Source: Salinibacterium sp.
GTDB taxonomy: Bacteria > Actinomycetota > Actinomycetes > Actinomycetales > Microbacteriaceae
Direction: 5' to 3'
NCBI GenBank assembly: GCA_004297555.1
Contig: SCSV01000274.1
Coordinates: forward strand, 1-9,214
DNA: 9,214 nt
Below the pieces are notes generated by a model, which was not told where the DNA came from, did no database searches, and saw nothing but the letters and a program-made list of their open reading frames with translations. Of this stretch, positions 1-6,191 are shown one piece after another (position 1 is the stretch's first letter; every line of letters starts with the position of its first letter). Both the position numbers and the translations under genes were made by a program.

Positions 1-833
1 CTATCGGAAACATAGAGTGCGTGCGAGCTGGTGAGCGTACTCGACCCGTCAGCGCTGTAGACGCGGGCGGAGAGAAACAACATGCCTTCATCGATGAGGG
101 CGTGTGCGCCGACTGGAGCGGTGCATCCCGCCTCCAGCCTCGCCAGCACGTGGCGCTCCGCCTCGACGATCGTGCGGGTGGGGGAATGGTCGAGTGCACT
201 CACGAGCTTCTCGTCACCCTTGCGCACCTCGACCGCGAGCGCACCCTGCCCGGGAGCGGTGGGCCAGGCGTCCAGTTCGAGCCATTCGGTGATGTCGTCG
301 GTGCGATCCAAGCGACCGAGCCCAGCAGCGGCCAGGATCACCGCGTCGAGCTCGCCTTTGGCCACTTTCGACAGTCGCGTGTCGACGTTTCCGCGCACAT
401 CGACGACCTCCAGTCCGGGGCGGCGCGAGTGCAGTTGTGCCATGCGACGGGGCGAACCGGTTCCCACTCGAGAGCCCGGGGGCAGCGTGTCGACCGTCAG
501 GCCGTCGCGCGCACAGAGCGCATCCCGGGCATCCGCGCGCTTCGGGATGGCCGCAATGACTAAGCCGGGCGTCGGCGCGGTGGGGAGGTCTTTGAGCGAA
601 TGCACTACGGCGTCACATTCGCCGGCAAGCAGTGCGTCGCGCAGGGCGCTCGCGAAGATTCCGGTGCCCCCGATCGTCGCGAGCGAGTCGAGCGAGCGGT
701 CGCCGTGTGTGGCGATCACCACGAGCTCGGTTGCGATGCCGGTCTTCTTGGCAATCGCCTCAGCAATCGTGGTCGTCTGGGCGAGGGCAAGAGCGCTGCC
801 CCTCGTGCCGATGCGCAGTGTCGTCGAGGTCAT
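1..833 (-). CDS. hemC: Hydroxymethylbilane synthase (porphobilinogen deaminase), 3' end outside window
   Basis: The enzyme condenses four porphobilinogens into hydroxymethylbilane in the cytosol. I translated 277 codons from the ATG at 833 to the window edge, so roughly the last 30-50 residues are missing. The N-terminus (MTSTTLRIGTRGSALALAQ) is typical of the family. Visible key sites are the catalytic Asp in SLKDLP (D82), the substrate-binding arginine pair in GTGSPRR (R129, R130), DVRGNVDTRLSK, APGQGALAVEVR, and the dipyrromethane-cofactor cysteine in LEAGCTAPVG (C237). The reading frame is intact. Its ATG overlaps the hemH stop as ATGA (830-833), so it is probably translated by coupling to hemH. 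The Shine-Dalgarno sequence is weak and lies inside hemH. It is the last visible gene of the minus-strand haem operon. Confidence 0.97.
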   Translation of the reverse strand, partial: MTSTTLRIGTRGSALALAQTTTIAEAIAKKTGIATELVVIATHGDRSLDSLATIGGTGIFASALRDALLAGECDAVVHSLKDLPTAPTPGLVIAAIPKRADARDALCARDGLTVDTLPPGSRVGTGSPRRMAQLHSRRPGLEVVDVRGNVDTRLSKVAKGELDAVILAAAGLGRLDRTDDITEWLELDAWPTAPGQGALAVEVRKGDEKLVSALDHSPTRTIVEAERHVLARLEAGCTAPVGAHALIDEGMLFLSARVYSADGSSTLTSSHALYVSD

Positions 834-1930
834 GGTGCGATTCCCGCCAGCGCCGGTTTGAAGCCGAGGCGCACATTCTCGCAACACCCCGGGCGGCACA
901 CGTCGTACCAGGGTCCGAGTTCGGTCAACGCTGCACGGTCGCTGTCGGCAACGCCGTTCACTCGCTCAAGCACGAGATCGACGAGTCCGGCCACGAAGGC
1001 CGGGTGAACGCCGGGCGTGGGCGTGCGCACTGCGTAAACGCCGAGTCGCTCGGCGGTCGCCATCGCTTCGGTGTCGAGGTCCCACACCACTTCCATGTGG
1101 TCGGAAACAAAACCGATCGGCACGATGATGACGGCACGGATGCCCTGCCCCGCGAGTTGCTCGATGGCTTCGTTGATGTCGGGCTCGAGCCATGACTGGG
1201 TGGGCGGGCCACTGCGGCTCTGGAAGACGAGGCTGAATTCGACATCGTCGGCCTCGGCGCGCTGCATCACCACACGCGATACCGCTTCATGTTGTGCGAC
1301 GTAGGCACCGCCCTCGCCGAACTCGAGGTCGGTCGGACCACTGTGTTCGGCGTCAACGAGCGGAACCGAGTGGGTGCTGAATAAGACGTGAGTCTCGCCG
1401 CGGTCAATCCCGCGCGCTGACACCTGGACCAGCGCATCGCGAACTCCGTCGACGAACGGCTCGATGAACCCGGGGTGGTCGAAGAACTGCCGCACCTTGT
1501 CGATGTGCACGATGCCGTCCAGCTCAGTTTCGGTGAGCGCAGCGGCGTAGTCTTCCCGGTACTGTCGGCAGCTGGAGTACGAGCTGTAGGCGCTCGTGCC
1601 AAGCGCAAGAAGTCGATGCAGGCCGCGCTCATCGGCCTCGGTGAGGGCATCCCGCAAATAGGGCTTCCAGTTGCGATTGCCCCACAGAACTGGCAGATCC
1701 ACGCCGCGGCGCTCAAGCTCGGTTTCGAGCGCGGCGCGCAGGGCACGGTTCTGCCCGTTGATCGGGCTCACCCCTCCGGATGCCCGATAGTGCGTCGCGA
1801 CTTCTTCGAGCCGTTCTTCGGGGATGCCCCGGCCCCGCGTCACATTGCGCAGGAAGGGAATGACGTCCGCTTGCCCTTCCGGCCCGCCGAAGCTGGCGAG
1901 CAGGATGGCGTCGTAGGCCGCGGGGTTCAA
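830..1930 (-). CDS. hemH: Ferrochelatase of the coproporphyrin type (CpfC), candidate [2Fe-2S] form
   Basis: It inserts Fe2+ into a porphyrin. With HemQ next door, the physiological substrate is expected to be coproporphyrin III, giving coprohaem. The product is 366 aa. Motifs are LLASFGGPEG near the N-terminus, the metal-site His in FSTHSVP (H187), QSRSGPPTQSWLEPDI, and the second active-site region GFVSDHMEVVWDLD (H278, E280). Four cysteines sit where actinobacterial ferrochelatases carry cluster ligands: C121 in SSYSSCRQYRE, and C345, C349, C350 in CRPGCC at the C-terminus. The start is inferred as TTG at 1930-1928, because MNPAAYDAILLASFGG is where family similarity begins. This TTG overlaps the hemQ stop as TTGA. 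No ATG or GTG fits better. The frame stays open further upstream, but that extension is antisense-like sequence inside hemQ. The stop overlaps the hemC ATG. Confidence 0.96.
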   Translation of the reverse strand: MNPAAYDAILLASFGGPEGQADVIPFLRNVTRGRGIPEERLEEVATHYRASGGVSPINGQNRALRAALETELERRGVDLPVLWGNRNWKPYLRDALTEADERGLHRLLALGTSAYSSYSSCRQYREDYAAALTETELDGIVHIDKVRQFFDHPGFIEPFVDGVRDALVQVSARGIDRGETHVLFSTHSVPLVDAEHSGPTDLEFGEGGAYVAQHEAVSRVVMQRAEADDVEFSLVFQSRSGPPTQSWLEPDINEAIEQLAGQGIRAVIIVPIGFVSDHMEVVWDLDTEAMATAERLGVYAVRTPTPGVHPAFVAGLVDLVLERVNGVADSDRAALTELGPWYDVCRPGCCENVRLGFKPALAGIAP

Positions 1931-2598
1931 GAGAGCACTTCGCCGATTTCTTCGATGCCGATTCGACGACCGGTGTAGAAGGGAATCTCTTCGCGCACGT
2001 GCAGTCGCGCCTCGGTCTTGCGCAGGTGACGCATCAGGTCGACGAGGTCGACCAACTCGGGGGCTTCGAGCGCAAGGATCCACTCGTAGTCGCCGAGCCC
2101 GAATGACGCGACCGTGTTGGGCAGCACTTGCGGAAACTCGGCGCCCTTGCGCCCGTGCGCGGCGAGCATCGCGCGGCGCTCGTCGTCGGGAAGCACGTAC
2201 CAGTCGTAGGAACGCACGAACGGGTACACCGTCAGCCAGGCGGCTGGCTCTCGTCCGCGCATGAAAGAGGGGAGGTGGTTGTCGCTGAATTCGGCATCGC
2301 GGTGCACGCCGAGCACGTTCCAGGTCGGCAGCAGCGGGGCGAGCATCTCGCTGCGGCGCAGCTCGCGAAGCGCCCACTGCAGGGTCTCGGGTGCGGCGCC
2401 GTGCAACCAAATCATCAGATCGGCGTCGGCGCGCACGGACGACACGTCGTAGAAACCACGAATTGTCACGCCCTTCGCCTCAACCGCGGCGACGGCCGGG
2501 GCGAGGTCAACAATGGGTGCCGGGCGATCTGGGTTGCGGCGCAGAACCGCCCAGAGGGTGTACCCGAGATCTGCTGCACTGACGGCGCTGGATTCCAT
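1927..2598 (-). CDS. hemQ: Coprohaem decarboxylase ChdC/HemQ (chlorite dismutase superfamily)
   Basis: It catalyses the last step of the coproporphyrin-dependent pathway: peroxide-driven oxidative decarboxylation of coprohaem III to haem b. The product is 223 aa, slightly short of the 230-250 usual in the family. Three active-site positions fall at the spacing known for Corynebacterium diphtheriae ChdC (H118/Y135/H158): a distal His in SDNHLPSF (H108), the radical-forming Tyr in VYPFVRSYDWY (Y125), and the proximal haem ligand in AAHGRKG (H148). The C-terminal half carries GLGDYEWILALEAPE and LMRHLRKTEARLHV, both typical of the family. I chose the ATG at 2598 because the family-like sequence (LGYTLWAVLRR) follows and GAGGA lies about 8 nt upstream. 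The frame is open to about 2736, but that part overlaps hemY and looks non-coding. The gap to hemY is 49 nt, and the stop overlaps the hemH TTG. Confidence 0.96.
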   Translation of the reverse strand: MESSAVSAADLGYTLWAVLRRNPDRPAPIVDLAPAVAAVEAKGVTIRGFYDVSSVRADADLMIWLHGAAPETLQWALRELRRSEMLAPLLPTWNVLGVHRDAEFSDNHLPSFMRGREPAAWLTVYPFVRSYDWYVLPDDERRAMLAAHGRKGAEFPQVLPNTVASFGLGDYEWILALEAPELVDLVDLMRHLRKTEARLHVREEIPFYTGRRIGIEEIGEVLS

Positions 2599-2647
2599 GG
2601 CTACTATCCTCGCGCTCGGAACCGGGCTTGGCGAATCCCGTGACGCT

Positions 2648-3868
2648 CTATTCCGAGAGCAATAGATCGGCTTGTGCGTTTGCGTGCGCCACGATTGCGG
2701 CGAGACCCGAGCCCGCAGCCGTTTCGCCGACCACAACCACGCCGTCCGGCGGCGTCACCTGGCTCGTCGGACGTGTCCATTCGACTCGCGCGAAGCCCTG
2801 CACTGCGGCCGCGGGCAGCGACACATCGAGCAATCGCTCAGCATCCTCTCGTGCGGCTTGTTCAAGGTTCTCCGGCTCCGAATCGTAGGAAAGCCGCAGC
2901 ACGTGCCGCCCGGCTGCCCGCTCGCGAAGCCATTCCCACTTAGCTGTCGCATGCGTCAGAGCCCGAGCCCGGATGCCCTCAGCCCCCGCCGCGACCAGCA
3001 CCCCGGTTCCCCGCGGCGAGGTGTCCAACTCGCCGGACTCCACCACCAAGGTCGCGAGCACCACCTTCCGTCCGTTCGCAGACGCGAGCACTCCGGGCGC
3101 GGCGACGATGACCGTTCCAGGTAGTCCGTCGATCGCCGTCACCCGCCGACCGAGCTGCACGTCGACCGCGCGAGTCGTGAGATCGGCCTCGAGCTCCTCG
3201 GCAAGGCGATGCATGCCCCCGCGGATGCCGGCGATCGCCGAACCCGCTGGTGCGGCGGCCCGAAGCGAGCGCACGGCCGCGGCGAGCGACCCTTGCATCC
3301 CGAGTGCGGCGCGAAGTCCGGGCGCTGCGCGGTCGAGCGGAATGTCATCCGGGTGTACGGAGTGCACGCCATACACGACTGGTGCCACGAGTTTCTCGAG
3401 CACCGCCCGCCCCATCCGGCGCCGAACCAGAGCGCCGAGAGTCGTCGCAGCGCCGGTGCCGAGATACGGAATGACGGCGTCGAGCTCGGCGCGCATCGCT
3501 GCGGGCATCCCGATCACTTTGATCACATCGGCAGCGAGCGGAGTACCCGGGATGCCGAGCAGGCCCGCGGCGGGCAACGGCACGGCGTGGCCAGTGGCGG
3601 GTTGCAGCCACGCGCCCGGCTCGGCGGGCTGCACGATGTCGGGCCCGAGACCGAGCTCTTGAGCGAGTGCAGCAACCGTGCCTGCGCGCGTCGCGAAACT
3701 CTCGGCACCGGCATCCAATTCGATGCCGGCAACCTCGTGCCCCGCGACGGTTCCACCCAGTCGATCGGATGCCTCGAGCAGCATGACCGACCGGCCCGCC
3801 TGGGCGAGGCGGCGCGCGGTGACCAGCCCGCCGATGCCGCCTCCGACGATGGTGAAATCAGTCGGCAC
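2648..3868 (-). CDS. hemY: Coproporphyrinogen III oxidase (CgoX; HemY-type protoporphyrinogen oxidase family)
   Basis: A FAD-dependent, oxygen-using oxidase that converts coproporphyrinogen III to coproporphyrin III, peripheral to the membrane. The product is 406 aa. The N-terminal dinucleotide-binding motif is IVGGGIGGLVTARRLA, followed by the second FAD element VMLLEASDRLGGT and ELDAGAESFATR. The C-terminal FAD-contacting segment is VVVVGETAAGSGLAAIVAHA. In the middle, LEKLVAPVVYGVHSVHPDDI and GGMHRLAEEL match the family. It is shorter than the roughly 450-490 residues I associate with this family; the reduction seems to lie in the central substrate-binding part. The start is GTG at 3868-3866, the only start codon in frame before the FAD motif. 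It overlaps the end of hemE by 11 nt, implying coupled translation. The stop is TAG. Confidence 0.93.
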   Translation of the reverse strand: MPTDFTIVGGGIGGLVTARRLAQAGRSVMLLEASDRLGGTVAGHEVAGIELDAGAESFATRAGTVAALAQELGLGPDIVQPAEPGAWLQPATGHAVPLPAAGLLGIPGTPLAADVIKVIGMPAAMRAELDAVIPYLGTGAATTLGALVRRRMGRAVLEKLVAPVVYGVHSVHPDDIPLDRAAPGLRAALGMQGSLAAAVRSLRAAAPAGSAIAGIRGGMHRLAEELEADLTTRAVDVQLGRRVTAIDGLPGTVIVAAPGVLASANGRKVVLATLVVESGELDTSPRGTGVLVAAGAEGIRARALTHATAKWEWLRERAAGRHVLRLSYDSEPENLEQAAREDAERLLDVSLPAAAVQGFARVEWTRPTSQVTPPDGVVVVGETAAGSGLAAIVAHANAQADLLLSE

Positions 3869-4916
3869 CGTGCACCAGCGAGACGATGCGCGTGAGAACG
3901 TTGGGGTCAGTGTCTGGCGGAACACCGTGCCCGAGGTTGACGACGTGAGCGGGTGCCGCGAGGCCGCGCTGCAGCACATCCTGAACGTGCGCTTCGAGCA
4001 CGTGCCAGGGAGCACCGAGCAGAGCCGGGTCGATGTTGCCCTGCAGAGGCACGCCGCCGCCGAGGCGTCGCTCCGCTTCATCTAGGGGGATGCGCCAGTC
4101 GACTCCGATCGCGTCGGCGCCCACGTCGTGCATGGCTTTCAATACTTCTCCGCTGCCCACCCCGAAATGCACTTTGGGCACATCGAGCCCGCGCAGCGCG
4201 GAAAGGGCACGCTTCGAGTGCGGGGCGACTCGACGCACATATTGCTGCTCCGACAGCGAGCCGACCCAGGAGTCGAAGAGCTGAGCTGCAGAGGCCCCGG
4301 CGAGCACTTGCACGCGCAGGAACTCGCCCGTGACGTCAGCGCACCAATTGAGAAGTGCCGCCCAGGTGTGCGGGTCGGAGTACATGAGCGTCCTGGCGCG
4401 CTGTTGGTCTTTGCTCGGCCCGCCTTCGACCAGGTAGGAGGCGAGGGTGAATGGCGCGCCGGCGAAGCCGATGAGTGGCGTCGAACCGAGTTCTGCGACG
4501 GTGTGCGCGACCGCTTCGGCGATCGGCGCCAGCGCCTCGGGTTCGAGCGGTCGTAACGCGGCGACATCTGCGGCGGTTCTGATCGGATGCTCGAGAACCG
4601 GGCCGCGCCCGGGCACAATGTCGACCGCAACCCCGGCGAGTTTCACCGGAATCACGATGTCGCTGAAGAAGATGGCGGCGTCGACACCGTGTCGGCGCAC
4701 CGGCTGGAGCGTGATTTCGCTGGCTAATTCCGGGGTCAGGCAGGCATCGAGCATCCCCGTGCCGAGGCGAAGGTTCCGGTATTCCGGTAGCGAACGCCCC
4801 GCTTGGCGCATGAACCATACCGGCGTCGTGGCGGGCCGATCACCGCGATAGGCGCGGACAAGATTCGAGGATGCCGTCCGACCGTCGACGAGAGGGTGGT
4901 TCACTGGCAGGCTCAT
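3858..4916 (-). CDS. hemE: Uroporphyrinogen III decarboxylase
   Basis: It removes four carboxyl groups from uroporphyrinogen III to give coproporphyrinogen III. The product is 352 aa, normal for the family. The first signature, PVWFMRQAGRSLPEYR, spans residues 33-47 (R37 and R41 bind substrate carboxylates). The catalytic Asp is in FFSDIVIPV (D86). The second signature region is IGFAGAPFTLASYLVEGG. The C-terminal HFGVGSGEVLKAM and LQGNIDPALL blocks are also typical. The start is ATG at 4916 (MSLPVNHPL). No purine-rich ribosome-binding sequence precedes it; instead TAACCTTAACCTC stands directly upstream, which is compatible with a leaderless transcript. It is the first gene of the minus-strand operon and diverges from hemA across 18 bp. 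The frame is open further upstream, but that part is antisense to hemA. Confidence 0.96.
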   Translation of the reverse strand: MSLPVNHPLVDGRTASSNLVRAYRGDRPATTPVWFMRQAGRSLPEYRNLRLGTGMLDACLTPELASEITLQPVRRHGVDAAIFFSDIVIPVKLAGVAVDIVPGRGPVLEHPIRTAADVAALRPLEPEALAPIAEAVAHTVAELGSTPLIGFAGAPFTLASYLVEGGPSKDQQRARTLMYSDPHTWAALLNWCADVTGEFLRVQVLAGASAAQLFDSWVGSLSEQQYVRRVAPHSKRALSALRGLDVPKVHFGVGSGEVLKAMHDVGADAIGVDWRIPLDEAERRLGGGVPLQGNIDPALLGAPWHVLEAHVQDVLQRGLAAPAHVVNLGHGVPPDTDPNVLTRIVSLVHGAD

Positions 4917-4934
4917 GAGGTTAAGGTTAACGGC
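4917..4934. promoter_or_regulatory. 18-bp divergent hemE/hemA start region with tandem AGGTTA hexamers
   Basis: This is all the sequence between the two divergent start codons. It contains AGGTTA twice in direct tandem (4918-4923 and 4924-4929), read as TAACCT TAACCT on the minus strand. The copy at 4929-4924 fits the TAnnnT form of an actinobacterial -10 element and ends about 8 nt before the hemE ATG, as expected for a leaderless message. On the plus strand the same bases supply AAGG (4923-4926), the ribosome-binding site of hemA at 8 nt from its GTG. I see no convincing -35 element for hemE. Any hemA promoter must lie inside the hemE coding sequence. The repeat is seen directly; the regulatory role is inferred. 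Confidence 0.4.
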
Positions 4935-6173
4935 GTGCTGCTCTGCCTCACCGCCAACCATCAAAACGCGAGCTTCGACTTTCTCGAGAAGCTCTCCCTT
5001 GGCGCACCGTCTGCTGCGGCGACTCTCGCCGACTCGAACGGCATCCTCAATGGCGCTGTCGTGCTCGCTACCTGTAATCGGTTCGAGGCTTACCTCGACA
5101 TCGACGACGACGTCGCCGACCGCGCGCTCGATCACGCGATTGCTATTCTCGGGCAATCGAGCGGCGTCGGCGAGGGCGCGCTACGTGCCGGGGTCACTGT
5201 GCTCACCGACGATCAAGCCGTTAAGCACCTGTTCGCCGTCTCCAGCGGACTCGAATCTGTTGTCGTCGGTGAGGATGAGATTTCTGGCCAGGTTCGACGG
5301 GCACTCGAGGCGGCCCGCGTCGCAGGAACGACGTCGTCCGCGCTTGAACAGCTTTTTCAGAAGGCCACCCACACGAGCCGAGGCGTGAAATCGAAGACCA
5401 CCCTGGGTGGTAACGGCCGGTCACTGGTGCGACTGGCGCTCGACCTCGCGTCGACTCGCATCACCGATTGGTCGAAGACTCGTGTGCTGATCGTGGGCAC
5501 CGGACAATATGCTGCGGCCGTGGTGTCGGCTCTGCGTGACCGGGGCGTTGTCGCCCCGCGGGTGCACTCGCCTTCCGGCCGCGGTGCGGCGTTCGCCGCG
5601 CGGTACGCCCTCCACCTCGAGCCGGCTCTCGATGAGGGGATCGCGGCGAGCGATGTCGTGATCACCTGCACAACAAGCCTCGTGGTCGACGAAAGTGTGG
5701 TCCCGGCTAGCGGACGCCGCATCATTATCGACCTGGGACTCCCGCGCAACGTCGACCCTGGCGTCGCCGGTCTTGTGGGCGTCGAGTTGCTGGATCTCGA
5801 GACCATCAGTATTCACGCCCCGCTCGAAAACCTGGGCACGACTTCGGATGCCCGCGCCCTGGTCACCAGCGCCGCCGCTGACTTCGCGGCCGACCAAAGC
5901 GTCGAACCGGCGATTGTTGCCCTGCGCACTCACATCTTCGAGATCCTGGATGCCGAGATCGAACGAGCGAGCGCCCGCGGCGATTCGGATGGCTCGGCCG
6001 AGCGCGCGCTCCGCCATTTCGCCGGAGTACTGTTGCACACGCCGTCCGTTCGCGCTCGAGAACTCGCTCGCGAAGGTCACGCTGCGGACGTCGTTAAAGC
6101 ACTGCAGGCGCTCTACGACATCGGGCCCGACGCACCCGAGGCGCTGGGTAAAGGGGATGTCGAGAGCGCCTGA
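4935..6173 (+). CDS. hemA: Glutamyl-tRNA reductase
   Basis: First committed enzyme of the C5 pathway: it reduces glutamyl-tRNA(Glu) with NADPH to glutamate-1-semialdehyde. The product is 412 aa, a little short for the family. The catalytic cysteine is in LATCNRFEAY (C47). The conserved HLFAVSSGLESVVVGEDEISGQV block starts at H98. EQLFQKATHTSRGVKSKT follows, then the NADPH site VLIVGTGQYAAAV (G188, G190), then IIIDLGLPRNVDP. The C-terminal dimerisation helix region is present. The start is GTG at 4935 (MLLCLTANHQNASFDFLEKLS), with AAGG 8 nt upstream. Another in-frame GTG at 4896 would overlap hemE and adds unfamiliar residues, so I reject it. The gene diverges from the hemE operon and ends 18 bp from the stop of the opposing surface-protein gene, with no clear terminator between them. 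Confidence 0.96.
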   Translation: MLLCLTANHQNASFDFLEKLSLGAPSAAATLADSNGILNGAVVLATCNRFEAYLDIDDDVADRALDHAIAILGQSSGVGEGALRAGVTVLTDDQAVKHLFAVSSGLESVVVGEDEISGQVRRALEAARVAGTTSSALEQLFQKATHTSRGVKSKTTLGGNGRSLVRLALDLASTRITDWSKTRVLIVGTGQYAAAVVSALRDRGVVAPRVHSPSGRGAAFAARYALHLEPALDEGIAASDVVITCTTSLVVDESVVPASGRRIIIDLGLPRNVDPGVAGLVGVELLDLETISIHAPLENLGTTSDARALVTSAAADFAADQSVEPAIVALRTHIFEILDAEIERASARGDSDGSAERALRHFAGVLLHTPSVRARELAREGHAADVVKALQALYDIGPDAPEALGKGDVESA

Positions 6174-6179
6174 GCGCCT
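6164..6179 (+). repeat. Tandem 8-bp duplication GAGCGCCT across the hemA stop codon
   Basis: GAGCGCCT occurs at 6164-6171 and again at 6172-6179; the hemA TGA (6171-6173) sits at the junction. The left copy also forms a 9-bp inverted match with AGGCGCTCT at 6106-6114, but the 48-nt loop and lack of a T-run make a terminator unconvincing. It may be a simple slippage duplication. Confidence 0.6.
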
Positions 6180-6191
6180 CCCGTTTATCGG

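Noticed and set aside
82..861. Plus-strand open frame of 259 codons, Ser/Ala/Arg-rich
   Set aside because: It is the antisense shadow of hemC, whose motifs are unmistakable on the minus strand.
4803..4934. N-terminal extension of hemA to upstream start codons
   Set aside because: The extension lies within hemE on the other strand and encodes unfamiliar residues; family similarity begins at the GTG at 4935, which has its own ribosome-binding site.
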